Source of the DNA: Neorhodopirellula pilleata
GTDB taxonomy: Bacteria > Planctomycetota > Planctomycetia > Pirellulales > Pirellulaceae
Length of the DNA stretch: 64,000 nt
Assembly (NCBI RefSeq): GCF_007859915.1
Contig: NZ_SJPM01000011.1
Location: forward strand, 203,191 to 267,190
Reading direction: 5' to 3'
Shown in pieces: positions 46,000-55,529 of the stretch; positions within the stretch are counted from its first letter, which is position 1, and each line of letters starts with the position of its first letter. The notes beneath the pieces were generated by a model that was not told where the DNA came from, searched no databases, and worked only from the letters and a program-made list of their open reading frames with translations. Position numbers and translations under genes: made by a program.

Positions 46000-46971
46000 T
46001 TGCAGTTCCGCACCCTCGAATTTTTCTGTCATGTCGCCGACCAGCGGAGCTTTTCCAAAGCCGCCGCGGCTGCGGGCGTGACTCAAAGTGCGGTCAGTCA
46101 ATCGATCGGGCATCTGGAAGAAACTCTCGAAACCATCCTGATTGACCGCTCCAAGCGGCCGCTCGCGTTGACCAAAGCCGGGCAGATCTACCTTCGCGGT
46201 GCCCGAGAGATCGTCCGACAATACCGGGAACTAGAAGAACAAGTTCACCATCATGGGCAACAGCTCTCGGGAACCGTCACGATCGGAGCGGTCTACTCGG
46301 TCGGGCTGAGTTACATGCCTGAGGCGACGGCGGCATTTGAAAAAAGCCATCCGGAAGTCCGCGTCCGGACGGAGTTCGGATCGAGTCAGCGTGTCGTCGA
46401 GTTGGTTCTCGACAACGCGGTCGACTTCGGTCTGGTAAGCTTTCCCCGGGCGACGAAGTCGCTCGGAGCGATTCCTTGGTTAACCGAACCGATGCGATTG
46501 GTTTGTTCGTCGGACCATCCGCTTGCCGGCGAGACAGAAATCCCAGCGTCTCGGTTGCAAGGCATCGAAATGGTCGGGTTCGAACGCGGGTTGGTTTTGC
46601 GACAAGCGATCGACCAGTGTTTAAAGGCAGCCGGAATTTCGGTTGTGACTTCGATGGAGTTTGACAACGCGGACTCGATGGTCCGCGCGATCCAAGCCCA
46701 TCGTGGAATCGGGATGGTTCCCGAATCGGCGGTTCGTCGCGAAACAGCGACCGGAACGCTGAAAGTCGTCTCGTGTCGAGACATACAGATGGTGCGGCCC
46801 TTGGGCATCATCTTTCGGAAGCGTGGAAAACTCAGCCGCGCGGCGGTCGAGTTCGGCTCACTGCTGTTGGGTCGAGAAATGGAGGTTGAACTCCGAACCA
46901 AATCCGAGGCGGCCAGGGCGGACCGCCAACGCAGCGAATCGAACAGCCGAGCGGTCTCGGTTGTCATTTGA
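46000..46971 (+). CDS. LysR-family transcriptional regulator
   Basis: 323 residues from a TTG at 46000 (MQFRTLEFFCHVADQRSFSK). A winged helix-turn-helix (about 1-60, AAAAAGVTQSAVSQSIGHLE) is followed by the linker helix and a periplasmic-binding-like effector domain (about 90-295). It resembles the CysB/CbbR/GltC side of the family. It runs in the same direction as gltB and ends 37 bases before it, so it likely controls glutamate synthase, as GltC does in Bacillus, and may be cotranscribed with it. The effector is unknown. Confidence 0.9.
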   Translation: MQFRTLEFFCHVADQRSFSKAAAAAGVTQSAVSQSIGHLEETLETILIDRSKRPLALTKAGQIYLRGAREIVRQYRELEEQVHHHGQQLSGTVTIGAVYSVGLSYMPEATAAFEKSHPEVRVRTEFGSSQRVVELVLDNAVDFGLVSFPRATKSLGAIPWLTEPMRLVCSSDHPLAGETEIPASRLQGIEMVGFERGLVLRQAIDQCLKAAGISVVTSMEFDNADSMVRAIQAHRGIGMVPESAVRRETATGTLKVVSCRDIQMVRPLGIIFRKRGKLSRAAVEFGSLLLGREMEVELRTKSEAARADRQRSESNSRAVSVVI

Positions 46972-47007
46972 ACGACTCATAACTCTTCACTCAAGCGTCC
47001 CAAAACG

Positions 47008-50000
47008 ATGACAAAGAAACCCCTTTACCACCTACCGCCGGCTCAAGGTCTGTACGATCCGACGATGGAGAAAGACGCTTGCGGTGTCGGATTCGTCGCT
47101 CACATCAAAGGTGCCCCGAGCCACCAGATCGTCATCGACGCCGATACGATTCTGCAGAACATGGACCACCGTGGCGCCTGTGGTTGCGAACCCAACACGG
47201 GCGACGGATCGGGCATCATGTGCGGTCTGCCGCATAAGTTCCTTCGCAAGGTGGCCAAGGCCGACTTGGGCGTGGATTTGCCCGAAGCGGGTAAGTTTGC
47301 CGCCGGTTTGATCTTTTTGCCGCCTGATGATGCGGAGCGGAAGATCTGCAAGGACACGATGGAACGTTTGATCGCCGAAACCGGCCAAACCTTGATCGGT
47401 TGGCGTGACGTGCCGCAGGAAACCGATGCCGCCGACGTCGGACCGACCGCTCGTAACAGTGAGCCGGTGATCGAACAGCTGTTCGTCGGTGCAGCGGATG
47501 GTTTAACCGAAGAGGAGTTCGAGCGACAGCTTTACTTGATTCGCAAGCAAGCCAGCCACCAGCTCCGCGGCAGCGATACGCTCGAACAAGCACTCGTGTT
47601 TTACGTTTGCTCGCTGTCGACGAAGGTCATCATTTACAAAGGCATGTTAACGCCGGCACAGGTGATGCCGTACTTCCCTGATTTGCGCGACGAAGATTTC
47701 GAAACGCACTTGGCGATGGTTCACAGTCGTTTCTCGACGAACACGTTCCCGAGCTGGGACCGGGCTCAGCCGCTGCGTTTCATGAGTCACAACGGTGAGA
47801 TCAACACACTCCGCGGTAACCGTAACTGGATGCGGGCTCGCGAAGGCATGGCCGAGTCGGAAATTTACGGCGAAGAATTGCAAAAGTTGTTCCCGGTCAT
47901 CGAACCGCATTTGAGCGATTCGGGAACGTTCGACAACGTGCTCGAGTTTCTACTGATGAACGGCCGAACGTTGCAGGAAGCCATCATGATGATGGTGCCC
48001 GAAGCGTGGCAAAAACACCAAACGATGCCCGAGGAAAAACGTGCATTCTACGAGTACTTCAGTTGCTTGATGGAGCCTTGGGACGGCCCGGCGTCCATCG
48101 TTTTCACCGACGGGCATTACATCGGCGCGACCCTCGACCGAAACGGTTTACGTCCGAGTCGTTATTACATCACCCACGATGATCGGGTGATCATGGCGAG
48201 CGAAGTTGGCGTGTTGCCGGTCGATCCGTCGATCGTTCGCGAGAAAGGTCGACTGCAACCAGGCAAAATGTTCCTGATCGACTTCGAACAAGGTCGCTTG
48301 ATCCCCGACGAAGAACTCAAGAGCGAGTTCGCCCGCCGCAAACCTTACGGCGATTGGCTGAAGAAACAACGCATCCGACTCGCCGACCTGCATCCGGAAA
48401 TGGAAGGCCACGGGTTCGACGGTGAGACGCTGCTCAACCGCATGCAAGCGTTCGGCTACACCGCCGAAACGATGAATTTTATGTTGCGCCCGCTCGTCGA
48501 GCAACTTCGCGACCCGGTCGGTTCGATGGGTAACGACTCGGCACTGGCTTGTTTGTCGGACAAGCCTCGGATGATCTATGACTATTTCAAACAACTCTTC
48601 GCTCAGGTTACCAACCCGGCGATCGATTCGATTCGCGAAGAGGTGATCATGTCGTTGGAATGCTACATCGGTCCGGAGCAAAACCTGCTCGCGGCGACCG
48701 AGCAGCATTGCCATCGTTTGCTCGTTGATCATCCGATTCTGACGAACGAAGAAATCGCCGCGCTAAAACACATCCATCACCAGGGATGGGACAGCTGCGT
48801 GATCGACATCACTTTCGATCGAGCGGAGGGCAAAGACGGAATTCAAAAGACGCTCGACCGAATCTGTGCCGAGGCCGAAGCGGCCTGCGATGCGGGGATC
48901 GAATTGGTTGTCTTGTCGGATCGCGAAGTCTCGCATGACCGCGTCCCGGTCAGCATGTTGTTGGCGACCGGCGCGGTTCACCACCACCTGGTTGCGCAGG
49001 CGAAACGAACCCGCGTCGGTTTGATCGTCGAAACCGGCGAAGCTCGCGAAGTCCATCACCATTGTTTGCTGATCGGTTACGGTGCTGATGCGATCAACCC
49101 TTATCTCGCGTTCGAAGCATTGTGGCAAGCCCACCGTGATGGCCTGATGAGCCCGTCACTTGATGACGACAAGATCGTTTATGCCTACCGAAAGGGTGTC
49201 GCCAAGGGAATGCTCAAGGTGATGGCCAAGATGGGCATCAGCACGTTGCAAAGTTATAAAGGCGCACAGATCTTCGAAGCACTCGGTCTGAAAGACGAGA
49301 TCATCAATCGATGCTTCGTCGGCACGGCGAGTCGCATTCAAGGCGTGTCATTCGACATCATCGCCGAAGAGACAATGCGTCGACATCGACTGGGCTTCCC
49401 AGATCGCAAGGACGATGGATTGCCGTCGCTGCCAAACTTGGGTGAGTATCACTGGCGAGCCGAAGGCGAGAAACACGCCTGGAGCCCTCAGTCGATTACG
49501 AGTTTGCAGTTGGCGGCTCGGAATAACAACGAAGACGCGTATTGGCAGTTCGCTCAAACGGTCAATGCCGACAATCGCAATCGTTGCACGCTGCGTGGAT
49601 TGCTCGGTTTCAAGGAAGGCGTTGCCGGCCCGTCGATCCCGCTCGACGAAGTTCAAAGTGCCCAAGACATCGTCAAGCGATTCTGCACCGGCGCGATGAG
49701 CTTGGGCAGCATCAGCGCCGAGTCGCACGAGACGCTCGCGATCGCGATGAACCGATTAGGCGGCAAAAGTAACACCGGTGAGGGCGGGGAAGATCCCGTT
49801 CGTTTCCAACCTCTTTCGAACGGTGACTCCAAACGCTCGTCGATCAAGCAAGTCGCTTCGGGACGTTTCGGCGTCACGATCGAATACTTGACCAACGCCG
49901 ATGAGTTGCAAATCAAGGTTTCGCAAGGTGCCAAACCCGGTGAAGGTGGCGAATTGCCCGGCAAGAAGGTCGACAATTACATCGCCGGAATTCGATACAG

Positions 50001-51585
50001 CACACCGGGCGTCGGGTTGATCAGCCCGCCACCGCACCACGACATCTATTCGATCGAGGATTTGGCTCAACTGATCCATGATCTCAAGAACAGCAACCCG
50101 GCTGCTCGAGTCAGCGTGAAGTTGGTCAGCGAGGTCGGCGTCGGTGTGATCGCATCGGGTGTCGCCAAGGCGCATGCCGATCACATCCTGATCTCCGGTG
50201 ATACCGGTGGTACCGGTGCCTCGCCGTTGACGAGCATCAAGCACGCCGGCTTGCCGTGGGAACTCGGGATCGCCGAAACGCATCAAGTGCTCGTTCTCAA
50301 TGACTTGCGCAGCCGCGTGGTGTTGCAAACCGACGGTGGTTTGAAAACGGGACGCGACGTCGTGATTGCCGCATTACTGGGAGCCGAAGAGTTCGGCTTC
50401 TCGACCGCGCCGCTGATCACGCTCGGTTGCATCATGATGCGAAAGTGTCACCTTAATACATGTCCGGTCGGCATCGCGACCCAGGATCCTGAACTACGTA
50501 AGATGTTCACGGGCAAGCCCGAGCACGTGGTGAATTACCTGTTCATGGTTGCCGAAGAAGCCCGACGCTTGATGGCGAAATTGGGATTCCGGACGATCGA
50601 TGAAATGGTCGGCCGCAGCGACGTGTTGATGACCGACGACGCGATTCGTCACTGGAAGAGCGACGGACTCGATCTGACGCCGGTATTGCAACCGGCCAAT
50701 CGTGCTCACGATGAGGTCGGTGTGATTTGCTCACGGGCTCAAGATCACGGACTCGAAAAGTCGCTCGACATGACCAAACTGCTCGGCGAAGCACGCAACG
50801 CGATCGATACCGGCGAGCCGATTCGGATCATTTCGCCGATCATCAACATCAACCGAACCGTGGGCACAATCGTGTCGCACGAAATCGCCAAGGTTCATGG
50901 TCAAAAGGGTTTGCCAGATGACACGATTCACATCGAATTAACCGGATCGGCTGGACAAAGTCTTGGCGCGTTTCTCGCTCACGGCGTGACGATCGAACTC
51001 GAAGGCGACGCCAATGATTACGTCGGCAAGGGTTTATCGGGCGGACGCATATTGGTCTACCCGCCTCGTGAACGAACCTTTGTTCCCGAAGACAACATCA
51101 TCGTCGGCAACGTTTGTTTGTACGGTGCGACCAGCGGTGAAGCGTTCTTCAGCGGCCGAGCTGCCGAGCGTTTCTGCGTTCGCAACAGCGGGGCTCACGC
51201 AGTCGTCGAAGGCGTCGGCGACCACGGATGCGAGTACATGACCGGCGGACGCGTCGTCGTCTTAGGTGAAACAGGTCGCAACTTCGCCGCCGGTATGTCC
51301 GGCGGGATCGCCTACATTTGGGATCGCAAGGGCGATTTCAATTTGAATTGCAATTTGGCCACCGTGGAATTGGAAACGATCCAACCGGGTGAAGACGAAG
51401 AGTTCGTCAAGTCGATGATTTCACGACATCACGAGTACACCTCCAGCAATATCGCCGCGAAAGCGTTGGCCGATTGGCCGACGTTCTTGAAGCAGTGCGT
51501 CAAAGTCATGCCGACCGACTACAAACGCGTGCTGTTGGAACTCGAAGCCAAGAAGAAAGCCCAGCCGGTTCCCGTGACCGCGTGA
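47008..51585 (+). CDS. gltB: Glutamate synthase, large (alpha) subunit
   Basis: 1525 residues, full length. Residues 1-24 are a propeptide removed to expose Cys25 of KDACGVGFVAH, the glutaminase nucleophile. Order: class II glutaminase (about 25-430), central domain (about 480-780), FMN-binding synthase barrel (about 835-1240, GEGGEDPVRF, KPGEGGELPGKKV, GDTGGTGASPLTS) and the beta-helix C-terminal domain (about 1280-1500). The 3Fe-4S cysteines are CIMMRKCHLNTC (CX5CX4C). It transfers the amide nitrogen of glutamine to 2-oxoglutarate. The small subunit follows after 175 bases occupied by a hairpin repeat. Confidence 0.97.
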   Translation: MTKKPLYHLPPAQGLYDPTMEKDACGVGFVAHIKGAPSHQIVIDADTILQNMDHRGACGCEPNTGDGSGIMCGLPHKFLRKVAKADLGVDLPEAGKFAAGLIFLPPDDAERKICKDTMERLIAETGQTLIGWRDVPQETDAADVGPTARNSEPVIEQLFVGAADGLTEEEFERQLYLIRKQASHQLRGSDTLEQALVFYVCSLSTKVIIYKGMLTPAQVMPYFPDLRDEDFETHLAMVHSRFSTNTFPSWDRAQPLRFMSHNGEINTLRGNRNWMRAREGMAESEIYGEELQKLFPVIEPHLSDSGTFDNVLEFLLMNGRTLQEAIMMMVPEAWQKHQTMPEEKRAFYEYFSCLMEPWDGPASIVFTDGHYIGATLDRNGLRPSRYYITHDDRVIMASEVGVLPVDPSIVREKGRLQPGKMFLIDFEQGRLIPDEELKSEFARRKPYGDWLKKQRIRLADLHPEMEGHGFDGETLLNRMQAFGYTAETMNFMLRPLVEQLRDPVGSMGNDSALACLSDKPRMIYDYFKQLFAQVTNPAIDSIREEVIMSLECYIGPEQNLLAATEQHCHRLLVDHPILTNEEIAALKHIHHQGWDSCVIDITFDRAEGKDGIQKTLDRICAEAEAACDAGIELVVLSDREVSHDRVPVSMLLATGAVHHHLVAQAKRTRVGLIVETGEAREVHHHCLLIGYGADAINPYLAFEALWQAHRDGLMSPSLDDDKIVYAYRKGVAKGMLKVMAKMGISTLQSYKGAQIFEALGLKDEIINRCFVGTASRIQGVSFDIIAEETMRRHRLGFPDRKDDGLPSLPNLGEYHWRAEGEKHAWSPQSITSLQLAARNNNEDAYWQFAQTVNADNRNRCTLRGLLGFKEGVAGPSIPLDEVQSAQDIVKRFCTGAMSLGSISAESHETLAIAMNRLGGKSNTGEGGEDPVRFQPLSNGDSKRSSIKQVASGRFGVTIEYLTNADELQIKVSQGAKPGEGGELPGKKVDNYIAGIRYSTPGVGLISPPPHHDIYSIEDLAQLIHDLKNSNPAARVSVKLVSEVGVGVIASGVAKAHADHILISGDTGGTGASPLTSIKHAGLPWELGIAETHQVLVLNDLRSRVVLQTDGGLKTGRDVVIAALLGAEEFGFSTAPLITLGCIMMRKCHLNTCPVGIATQDPELRKMFTGKPEHVVNYLFMVAEEARRLMAKLGFRTIDEMVGRSDVLMTDDAIRHWKSDGLDLTPVLQPANRAHDEVGVICSRAQDHGLEKSLDMTKLLGEARNAIDTGEPIRIISPIININRTVGTIVSHEIAKVHGQKGLPDDTIHIELTGSAGQSLGAFLAHGVTIELEGDANDYVGKGLSGGRILVYPPRERTFVPEDNIIVGNVCLYGATSGEAFFSGRAAERFCVRNSGAHAVVEGVGDHGCEYMTGGRVVVLGETGRNFAAGMSGGIAYIWDRKGDFNLNCNLATVELETIQPGEDEEFVKSMISRHHEYTSSNIAAKALADWPTFLKQCVKVMPTDYKRVLLELEAKKKAQPVPVTA

Positions 51586-51610
51586 TCTACAGGTAACGCA
51601 TTCCGCGTGT

Positions 51611-51679
51611 GGCGGCGACTTTCAGTCGCCGTTTGAAAGCTTGGCGACTGAAAGTCGCCACCACTGATTGTTCACGCGA
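51611..51679. repeat. Hairpin repeat between gltB and gltD
   Basis: GGCGGCGACTTTCAGTCGCC (51611-51630) pairs with GGCGACTGAAAGTCGCCACC (51643-51662), one mismatch, 12-base loop. It is followed by TGTTCACGCGATGCT, the same right terminus as the element at 14844-14953. The left terminus is degraded. It sits inside an operon, 26 bases after gltB. Confidence 0.85.
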
Positions 51680-51760
51680 TGCTTAATACGAATACTTAAA
51701 CGAAAACTGACACACTCGGCCGGTCCGAACCGGCCTCACCTGACTGAAAGGGACCTGACG

Positions 51761-53263
51761 ATGGGAAAGCCGACCGGATTCAAAGAGTTTGATCGCGAAA
51801 AAGTGCCATGGCGTTTGCCGGTCGTTCGCATCAATGACTACGACGAAATCTACACCGAACACAAAACCGAACAGCTCAAGACCCAAGGCGCTCGATGCAT
51901 GGATTGCGGCGTTCCGTTTTGCCAGTCGGCCAGTGGTTGCCCGATCGACAACTTGATTCCCGAGTGGAATGACTTGGTCTATAACAATCGCTGGAAAGAA
52001 GCGATCGAGCGATTGCACAAGACCAACAACTTCCCTGAATTCACCGGTCGGGTATGCCCCGCTCCGTGTGAGGGTGCCTGTGTGCTCGGCATCACCAACC
52101 CTCCCGTGACGATCAAGAACATCGAAAACGCGATCGTCGATCGGGCTTGGGCGGAAGGTTGGATTAAGCCAGAACCACCGCAGTCACGAACCGGCAAGAA
52201 AGTCGCGATCGTCGGCAGCGGTCCGGCCGGACTCACCGCCGCCGACCAGCTCAACAAGGCCGGTCATTTGGTCACCGTGTTCGAACGGGAAGACCGAATC
52301 GGCGGTTTGTTGCAGTACGGCATCCCGAACATGAAACTGTCCAAAGACGCCGTCCAGCGACGCGTCGACAAGATGACTGCCGAAGGCATCGAATTTCGAA
52401 CCAGCGTGAACGTCGGCAAAGACATCTCGCCCAACGAGTTGCGTGAACAATACGACGCCGTTCTGTTGGCGTGTGGTGCGACAAAACCTCGCGATTTGCC
52501 GATCGCCAATCGAGATGCCAAGGGCGTTTATTTCGCGATGGAGTTCTTGACCGCCAACACGCAACAACGCGTTCACGGTGACAACCTCAACGGCCGCTTC
52601 ATCAGCGCCGAAGGCAAAGACGTGATCGTCATCGGTGGCGGTGACACGGGGACCGATTGCATCGGCACGAGTATCCGACATGGTTGCCGTTCGCTCGTTA
52701 ACTTTGAACTTCTTCCCAAACCGCCTGAAGGTCGCGCGTCGGATAACCCATGGCCGGAATGGCCGCGTATCTTCCGCGTCGATTATGGTCACGAGGAAGC
52801 CGAAGCCAAGTTCGGCAAAGACCCGCGTGAGTATCAGCTCCTCAGCAAAGAGTTCTTAGTCGATGGGGATGGCAAACTCAAAGGCATCAAGACCGTCCAA
52901 GTTCAATGGACCAAAACCGCAGAAGGCGGATGGCAGATGTCCGAAGTCGAAGGCAGCGAGAAGGACTGGCCGGCGCAGTTGATTCTGCTCGCGATGGGTT
53001 TCCTCGGTCCCGAGCAGTACGTCGCCGAGAAGCTCGGACTGGAAACCGATGCACGCAGTAACTTCCAAGCCGAACACGGCAAGTTCGCGACCAACCTCGA
53101 AGGCGTCTTTGCCGCCGGCGATTGCCGCCGTGGCCAAAGCCTCGTCGTCTGGGCGATCAACGAAGGCCGTGGTGCCGCGCGATCGATCGACATCTATCTC
53201 GAAGGCACCAGCACGCTGGCCGCTCCCGGGATTACGATGGGAACGGCTCTGGCCGGCGTTTAG
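51761..53263 (+). CDS. gltD: Glutamate synthase, small (beta) subunit
   Basis: 500 residues from the ATG at 51761 ([17 protein letters not shown]). The N-terminal domain binds two 4Fe-4S clusters ([15 protein letters not shown] and CPAPCEGAC). The FAD loop is [17 protein letters not shown] and the NADPH loop [15 protein letters not shown]. It feeds electrons from NAD(P)H to the large subunit. It pairs with gltB upstream to complete the GOGAT enzyme. Confidence 0.97.
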   Translation: MGKPTGFKEFDREKVPWRLPVVRINDYDEIYTEHKTEQLKTQGARCMDCGVPFCQSASGCPIDNLIPEWNDLVYNNRWKEAIERLHKTNNFPEFTGRVCPAPCEGACVLGITNPPVTIKNIENAIVDRAWAEGWIKPEPPQSRTGKKVAIVGSGPAGLTAADQLNKAGHLVTVFEREDRIGGLLQYGIPNMKLSKDAVQRRVDKMTAEGIEFRTSVNVGKDISPNELREQYDAVLLACGATKPRDLPIANRDAKGVYFAMEFLTANTQQRVHGDNLNGRFISAEGKDVIVIGGGDTGTDCIGTSIRHGCRSLVNFELLPKPPEGRASDNPWPEWPRIFRVDYGHEEAEAKFGKDPREYQLLSKEFLVDGDGKLKGIKTVQVQWTKTAEGGWQMSEVEGSEKDWPAQLILLAMGFLGPEQYVAEKLGLETDARSNFQAEHGKFATNLEGVFAAGDCRRGQSLVVWAINEGRGAARSIDIYLEGTSTLAAPGITMGTALAGV

Positions 53264-53315
53264 GGATTCATGATCGAGCGTAACGCATAACGGCCGAACG
53301 GCTCGTGCTTGTATC

Positions 53316-53520
53316 GCTCCCCTGCCAGCTCGTCTGGCAGGAAGCCGAGGTTGGCAAGCTAGACACGAGCCGCAGTTTTCCCAACCTTCCGAGTTTCACT
53401 TGTGCTCGCCGCTTGAAGCGGCGAGCACAAGTGAAACTCGGAAGGTTGGGAGGGCGTCGGTGTCTAGCTTGCAAACCTTATTCACCCACGAGACGAGCTC
53501 GTGGGGGTCAAAAAGATGTG
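53316..53520 (+). repeat. Structured repeat, copy A (three hairpins)
   Basis: CCTGCCAG / CTGGCAGG forms a first hairpin. AGGTTGGCAAGCTAGACAC pairs with GTGTCTAGCTTGCAAACCT (one mismatch) around a perfect 35-bp stem (53380-53414 with 53416-53450). CCCACGAG / CTCGTGGG forms the last hairpin. The arrangement and most bases match copy B at 54791-54996. The right flank GTAGGATAAGGAG resembles the right terminus of copy B, but the left terminus is not recognisable. It fills the gap between gltD and lpxK; a 72-residue open frame across it is not counted as a gene. Confidence 0.88.
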
Positions 53521-53657
53521 TAGGATAAGGAGGGCTCCCGCCTGGGAACGGACTGCCACTGAGGCTCCGCCTCCCGAACCCCAAGTCCCCGAACTCGTCC
53601 GGGGAATACAATCGAGTTCGCACACGACACGAGCCAATCACCGACAAGTCCATCACC

Positions 53658-54728
53658 ATGAATTTCGATCATCGTTCCCTACTCAGCGGTGAGTCGAAAG
53701 GGCCCCGAGCATGGGCAACACGGTCGGGCCTGCATGTGGCGAGTTGGCTCTACGGAGCTGCAGCCCGATATCGTCGTTTCCAATACGATCAAGGTCGCAA
53801 GCCGATCCTCCGAGCCGATGTGCCCGTGATCAGCGTCGGCAATCTCACGACCGGCGGCACGGGCAAAACACCGATCGTTTGCGAAATCTGTTCGAGTTTG
53901 CGCGAAATGGGGCTCCGTGTTTCCATCGTCAGTCGTGGCTACGGTGCGGGCGAGTCGGGCGTCAACGACGAAGCCATGGAGATCGCCGCGAGGTTACCTG
54001 ACGTGCCCCACGTCCAGCATCCCGACCGAGTCGAAGCGGCACGGATTGCCGTCGACGAACTCGAAGCCGAAGTGATCGTGATGGATGACGGTTTTCAACA
54101 TCGACGTTTGCACCGGGATCTGGATATCGTCGTCATCGACGCGACCTGCCCGTTCGGGTTCGGTCATCTTTTACCGCGAGGCTATCTTCGCGAGCCGGCG
54201 AGTAGTTTGTCTCGAGCAGGACTCGTGGTTCTCACGCGAACCGACCAGGTAGCCGCCCAACAAATCCAAAGCATCCGATCACAAGTGCATCGCCATGCAC
54301 CGGAGATCGAGATGATTGAGACGGTTCATCGGCCGGTTTCGATCGGTTTCGAGCATACTGCCAAACGATCCATCGAGACGCTCAAAAATCGTCCGATCGG
54401 ATTGATCTCAGCGATCGGCAATCCGGATGCGTTTGAGCGAACCGTCCGTGCATGTGGTGGGATTGTGCGGGATCATTTTCGTTTGCCCGATCATGACGGC
54501 TACGATCGTGACACTCGAAAAGATTTGCGTGCGTGGGTGGACGCACTCAAGAGTAAAGGTGAACTGCGGACGATCCTTTGCACGCACAAGGATCACGTCA
54601 AGCTCGCCACCGATCAGATCGCCGGAGTCGAGCTCGGTTTTTTGATGATTGACTTGCAAATCGTCAGCGACGGAGGTGCGGAACTCTTGGGTCGACGTCT
54701 TACCGAGACGACAAGCCGTCAGTTTTGA
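53658..54728 (+). CDS. lpxK: Tetraacyldisaccharide 4'-kinase
   Basis: 356 residues. LpxK phosphorylates the lipid A precursor at the 4' position on the inner face of the cytoplasmic membrane. The P-loop [12 protein letters not shown] (about 61-72), the RGYG element after it and [19 protein letters not shown] are diagnostic. An amphipathic or membrane helix is expected at about 20-40 ([18 protein letters not shown]). It implies lipid A and an outer membrane in this organism. It stands alone, bracketed by two directly repeated copies of a structured element. Confidence 0.93.
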   Translation: MNFDHRSLLSGESKGPRAWATRSGLHVASWLYGAAARYRRFQYDQGRKPILRADVPVISVGNLTTGGTGKTPIVCEICSSLREMGLRVSIVSRGYGAGESGVNDEAMEIAARLPDVPHVQHPDRVEAARIAVDELEAEVIVMDDGFQHRRLHRDLDIVVIDATCPFGFGHLLPRGYLREPASSLSRAGLVVLTRTDQVAAQQIQSIRSQVHRHAPEIEMIETVHRPVSIGFEHTAKRSIETLKNRPIGLISAIGNPDAFERTVRACGGIVRDHFRLPDHDGYDRDTRKDLRAWVDALKSKGELRTILCTHKDHVKLATDQIAGVELGFLMIDLQIVSDGGAELLGRRLTETTSRQF

Positions 54729-54760
54729 AGTCGCACTTTTATCGTAACCCGCTGCGTAAG

Positions 54761-55008
54761 CTCTTTATACCCCACAAGTCCTCATGGATTGCTCCCCTGC
54801 CAGCTTGTCTGGCAGGAAGCCGAGGTTAGCAAGCTAGACACAAGCGGCAATTTTCCCAGTCCACCGAGTTTCACTTGTGCTCGCCGCTTCAAGCGGCGAG
54901 CACAAGTGAAACTCGGTGGACTGGGAGGGCGTCGGTGTCTAGCTCGCGAACCTTATTCACCCACGAGACGAGCTCGTGGGGGTCAAAAAAGATGTGGGGT
55001 ATAAAGAG
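54761..55008 (+). mobile_element. MITE-like element, copy B: 16-bp termini and 9-bp target duplication
   Basis: Termini CTCTTTATACCCCACA (54761-54776) and its exact complement (54993-55008) are flanked by the direct repeat CTGCGTAAG (54752-54760 and 55009-55017). It is inserted in the arm of a common intergenic palindrome, which reads on correctly if the element and one CTGCGTAAG are removed. Inside lies the three-hairpin structure of copy A, with a perfect 35-bp stem (54855-54889 with 54891-54925). There is no transposase gene, so it would have been moved in trans. Confidence 0.88.
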
Positions 55009-55228
55009 CTGCGTAAGCGAGGGATAATTGATATTGACTCATCCCTCGCTCACGCTTCGGGTTACGATGCAAACTAAATCAACAGCCCGCTAGCGCCGTG
55101 TTGATTTGATCGTAACCCGAAGCGTGAGCGAGGGATTCAGCGCCATTAAGTCCTTTGTATGCATCCCTCGCTCACGCTTCGGGTTTTGATGAGGACTAAA
55201 TCAACAGCCCGCTAGCGCCGTCGGCTCA
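55009..55228. repeat. Two copies of the common intergenic palindrome, the first split by the MITE
   Basis: The first copy pairs GCTGCGTAAGCGAGGG with CCTCGCTCACGCTTCGGG and has lost contiguity at its left arm to the element at 54761-55008. The second (about 55080-55225) is intact: CGTAACCCGAAGCGTGAGCG / CGCTCACGCTTCGGGTTTTG, with outer TAAATCAACAGCCCGCTAGC and GTCGGCTCAC. The end at about 55253-55262 (GACGAAGCAC) matches the 40284-type terminus. The 801-base gap between lpxK and the DUF1501 gene is all repeat. Confidence 0.85.
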
Positions 55229-55339
55229 CGTCACAAACCCTCGTTTTTGGTACTGACGAAGCACGAGTGCCGATCGATTCTTCATCCGAAGTGCGTTTGA
55301 GAACGTCCCCTTCAGTCCGATGAGGCTGGTATCATTAAG

Positions 55340-55437
55340 AGCCTATCCGAAAAGGGGTCTGACCCTCTCCAGCGAAACCAGAAAAGCAACGAAAACTGAC
55401 TCGCCTCCAAAGGGTCAGACCCCTCTTCGGATAGGCT
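55340..55437. repeat. Palindromic element related to 27357-27459, different outer arms
   Basis: AGCCTATCCGAAAAGGGG followed by TCTGACCCT pairs with AGGGTCAGACCCCTC then TTCGGATAGGCT, one mismatch. The core and inner sequence match 27357-27459 in inverted orientation, but the outer arms (AGCCTATCCGAA against AGAACGTGTTTTAA) do not. The phrase TAAGAGCCTATCCGAAAAGG recurs alone at 36301-36320, upstream of the epimerase gene. Confidence 0.85.
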
Positions 55438-55529
55438 TAAAAGACTCCTAGGACGGTCCGTTGTCCAGCGAAACGAACCTGGGCCGTTCGACGCTTGGAA
55501 ATACCGTTCGTTCAAGAGACACCGCAAGA

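Noticed and set aside
53305-55004. Two open frames of about 71 residues (53305-53523 and 54789-55004) with similar translated sequence
   Set aside because: They lie on the two copies of a palindromic repeat and share sequence because the DNA is shared. There is no ribosome-binding site, and changes between copies follow base pairing rather than codon positions.
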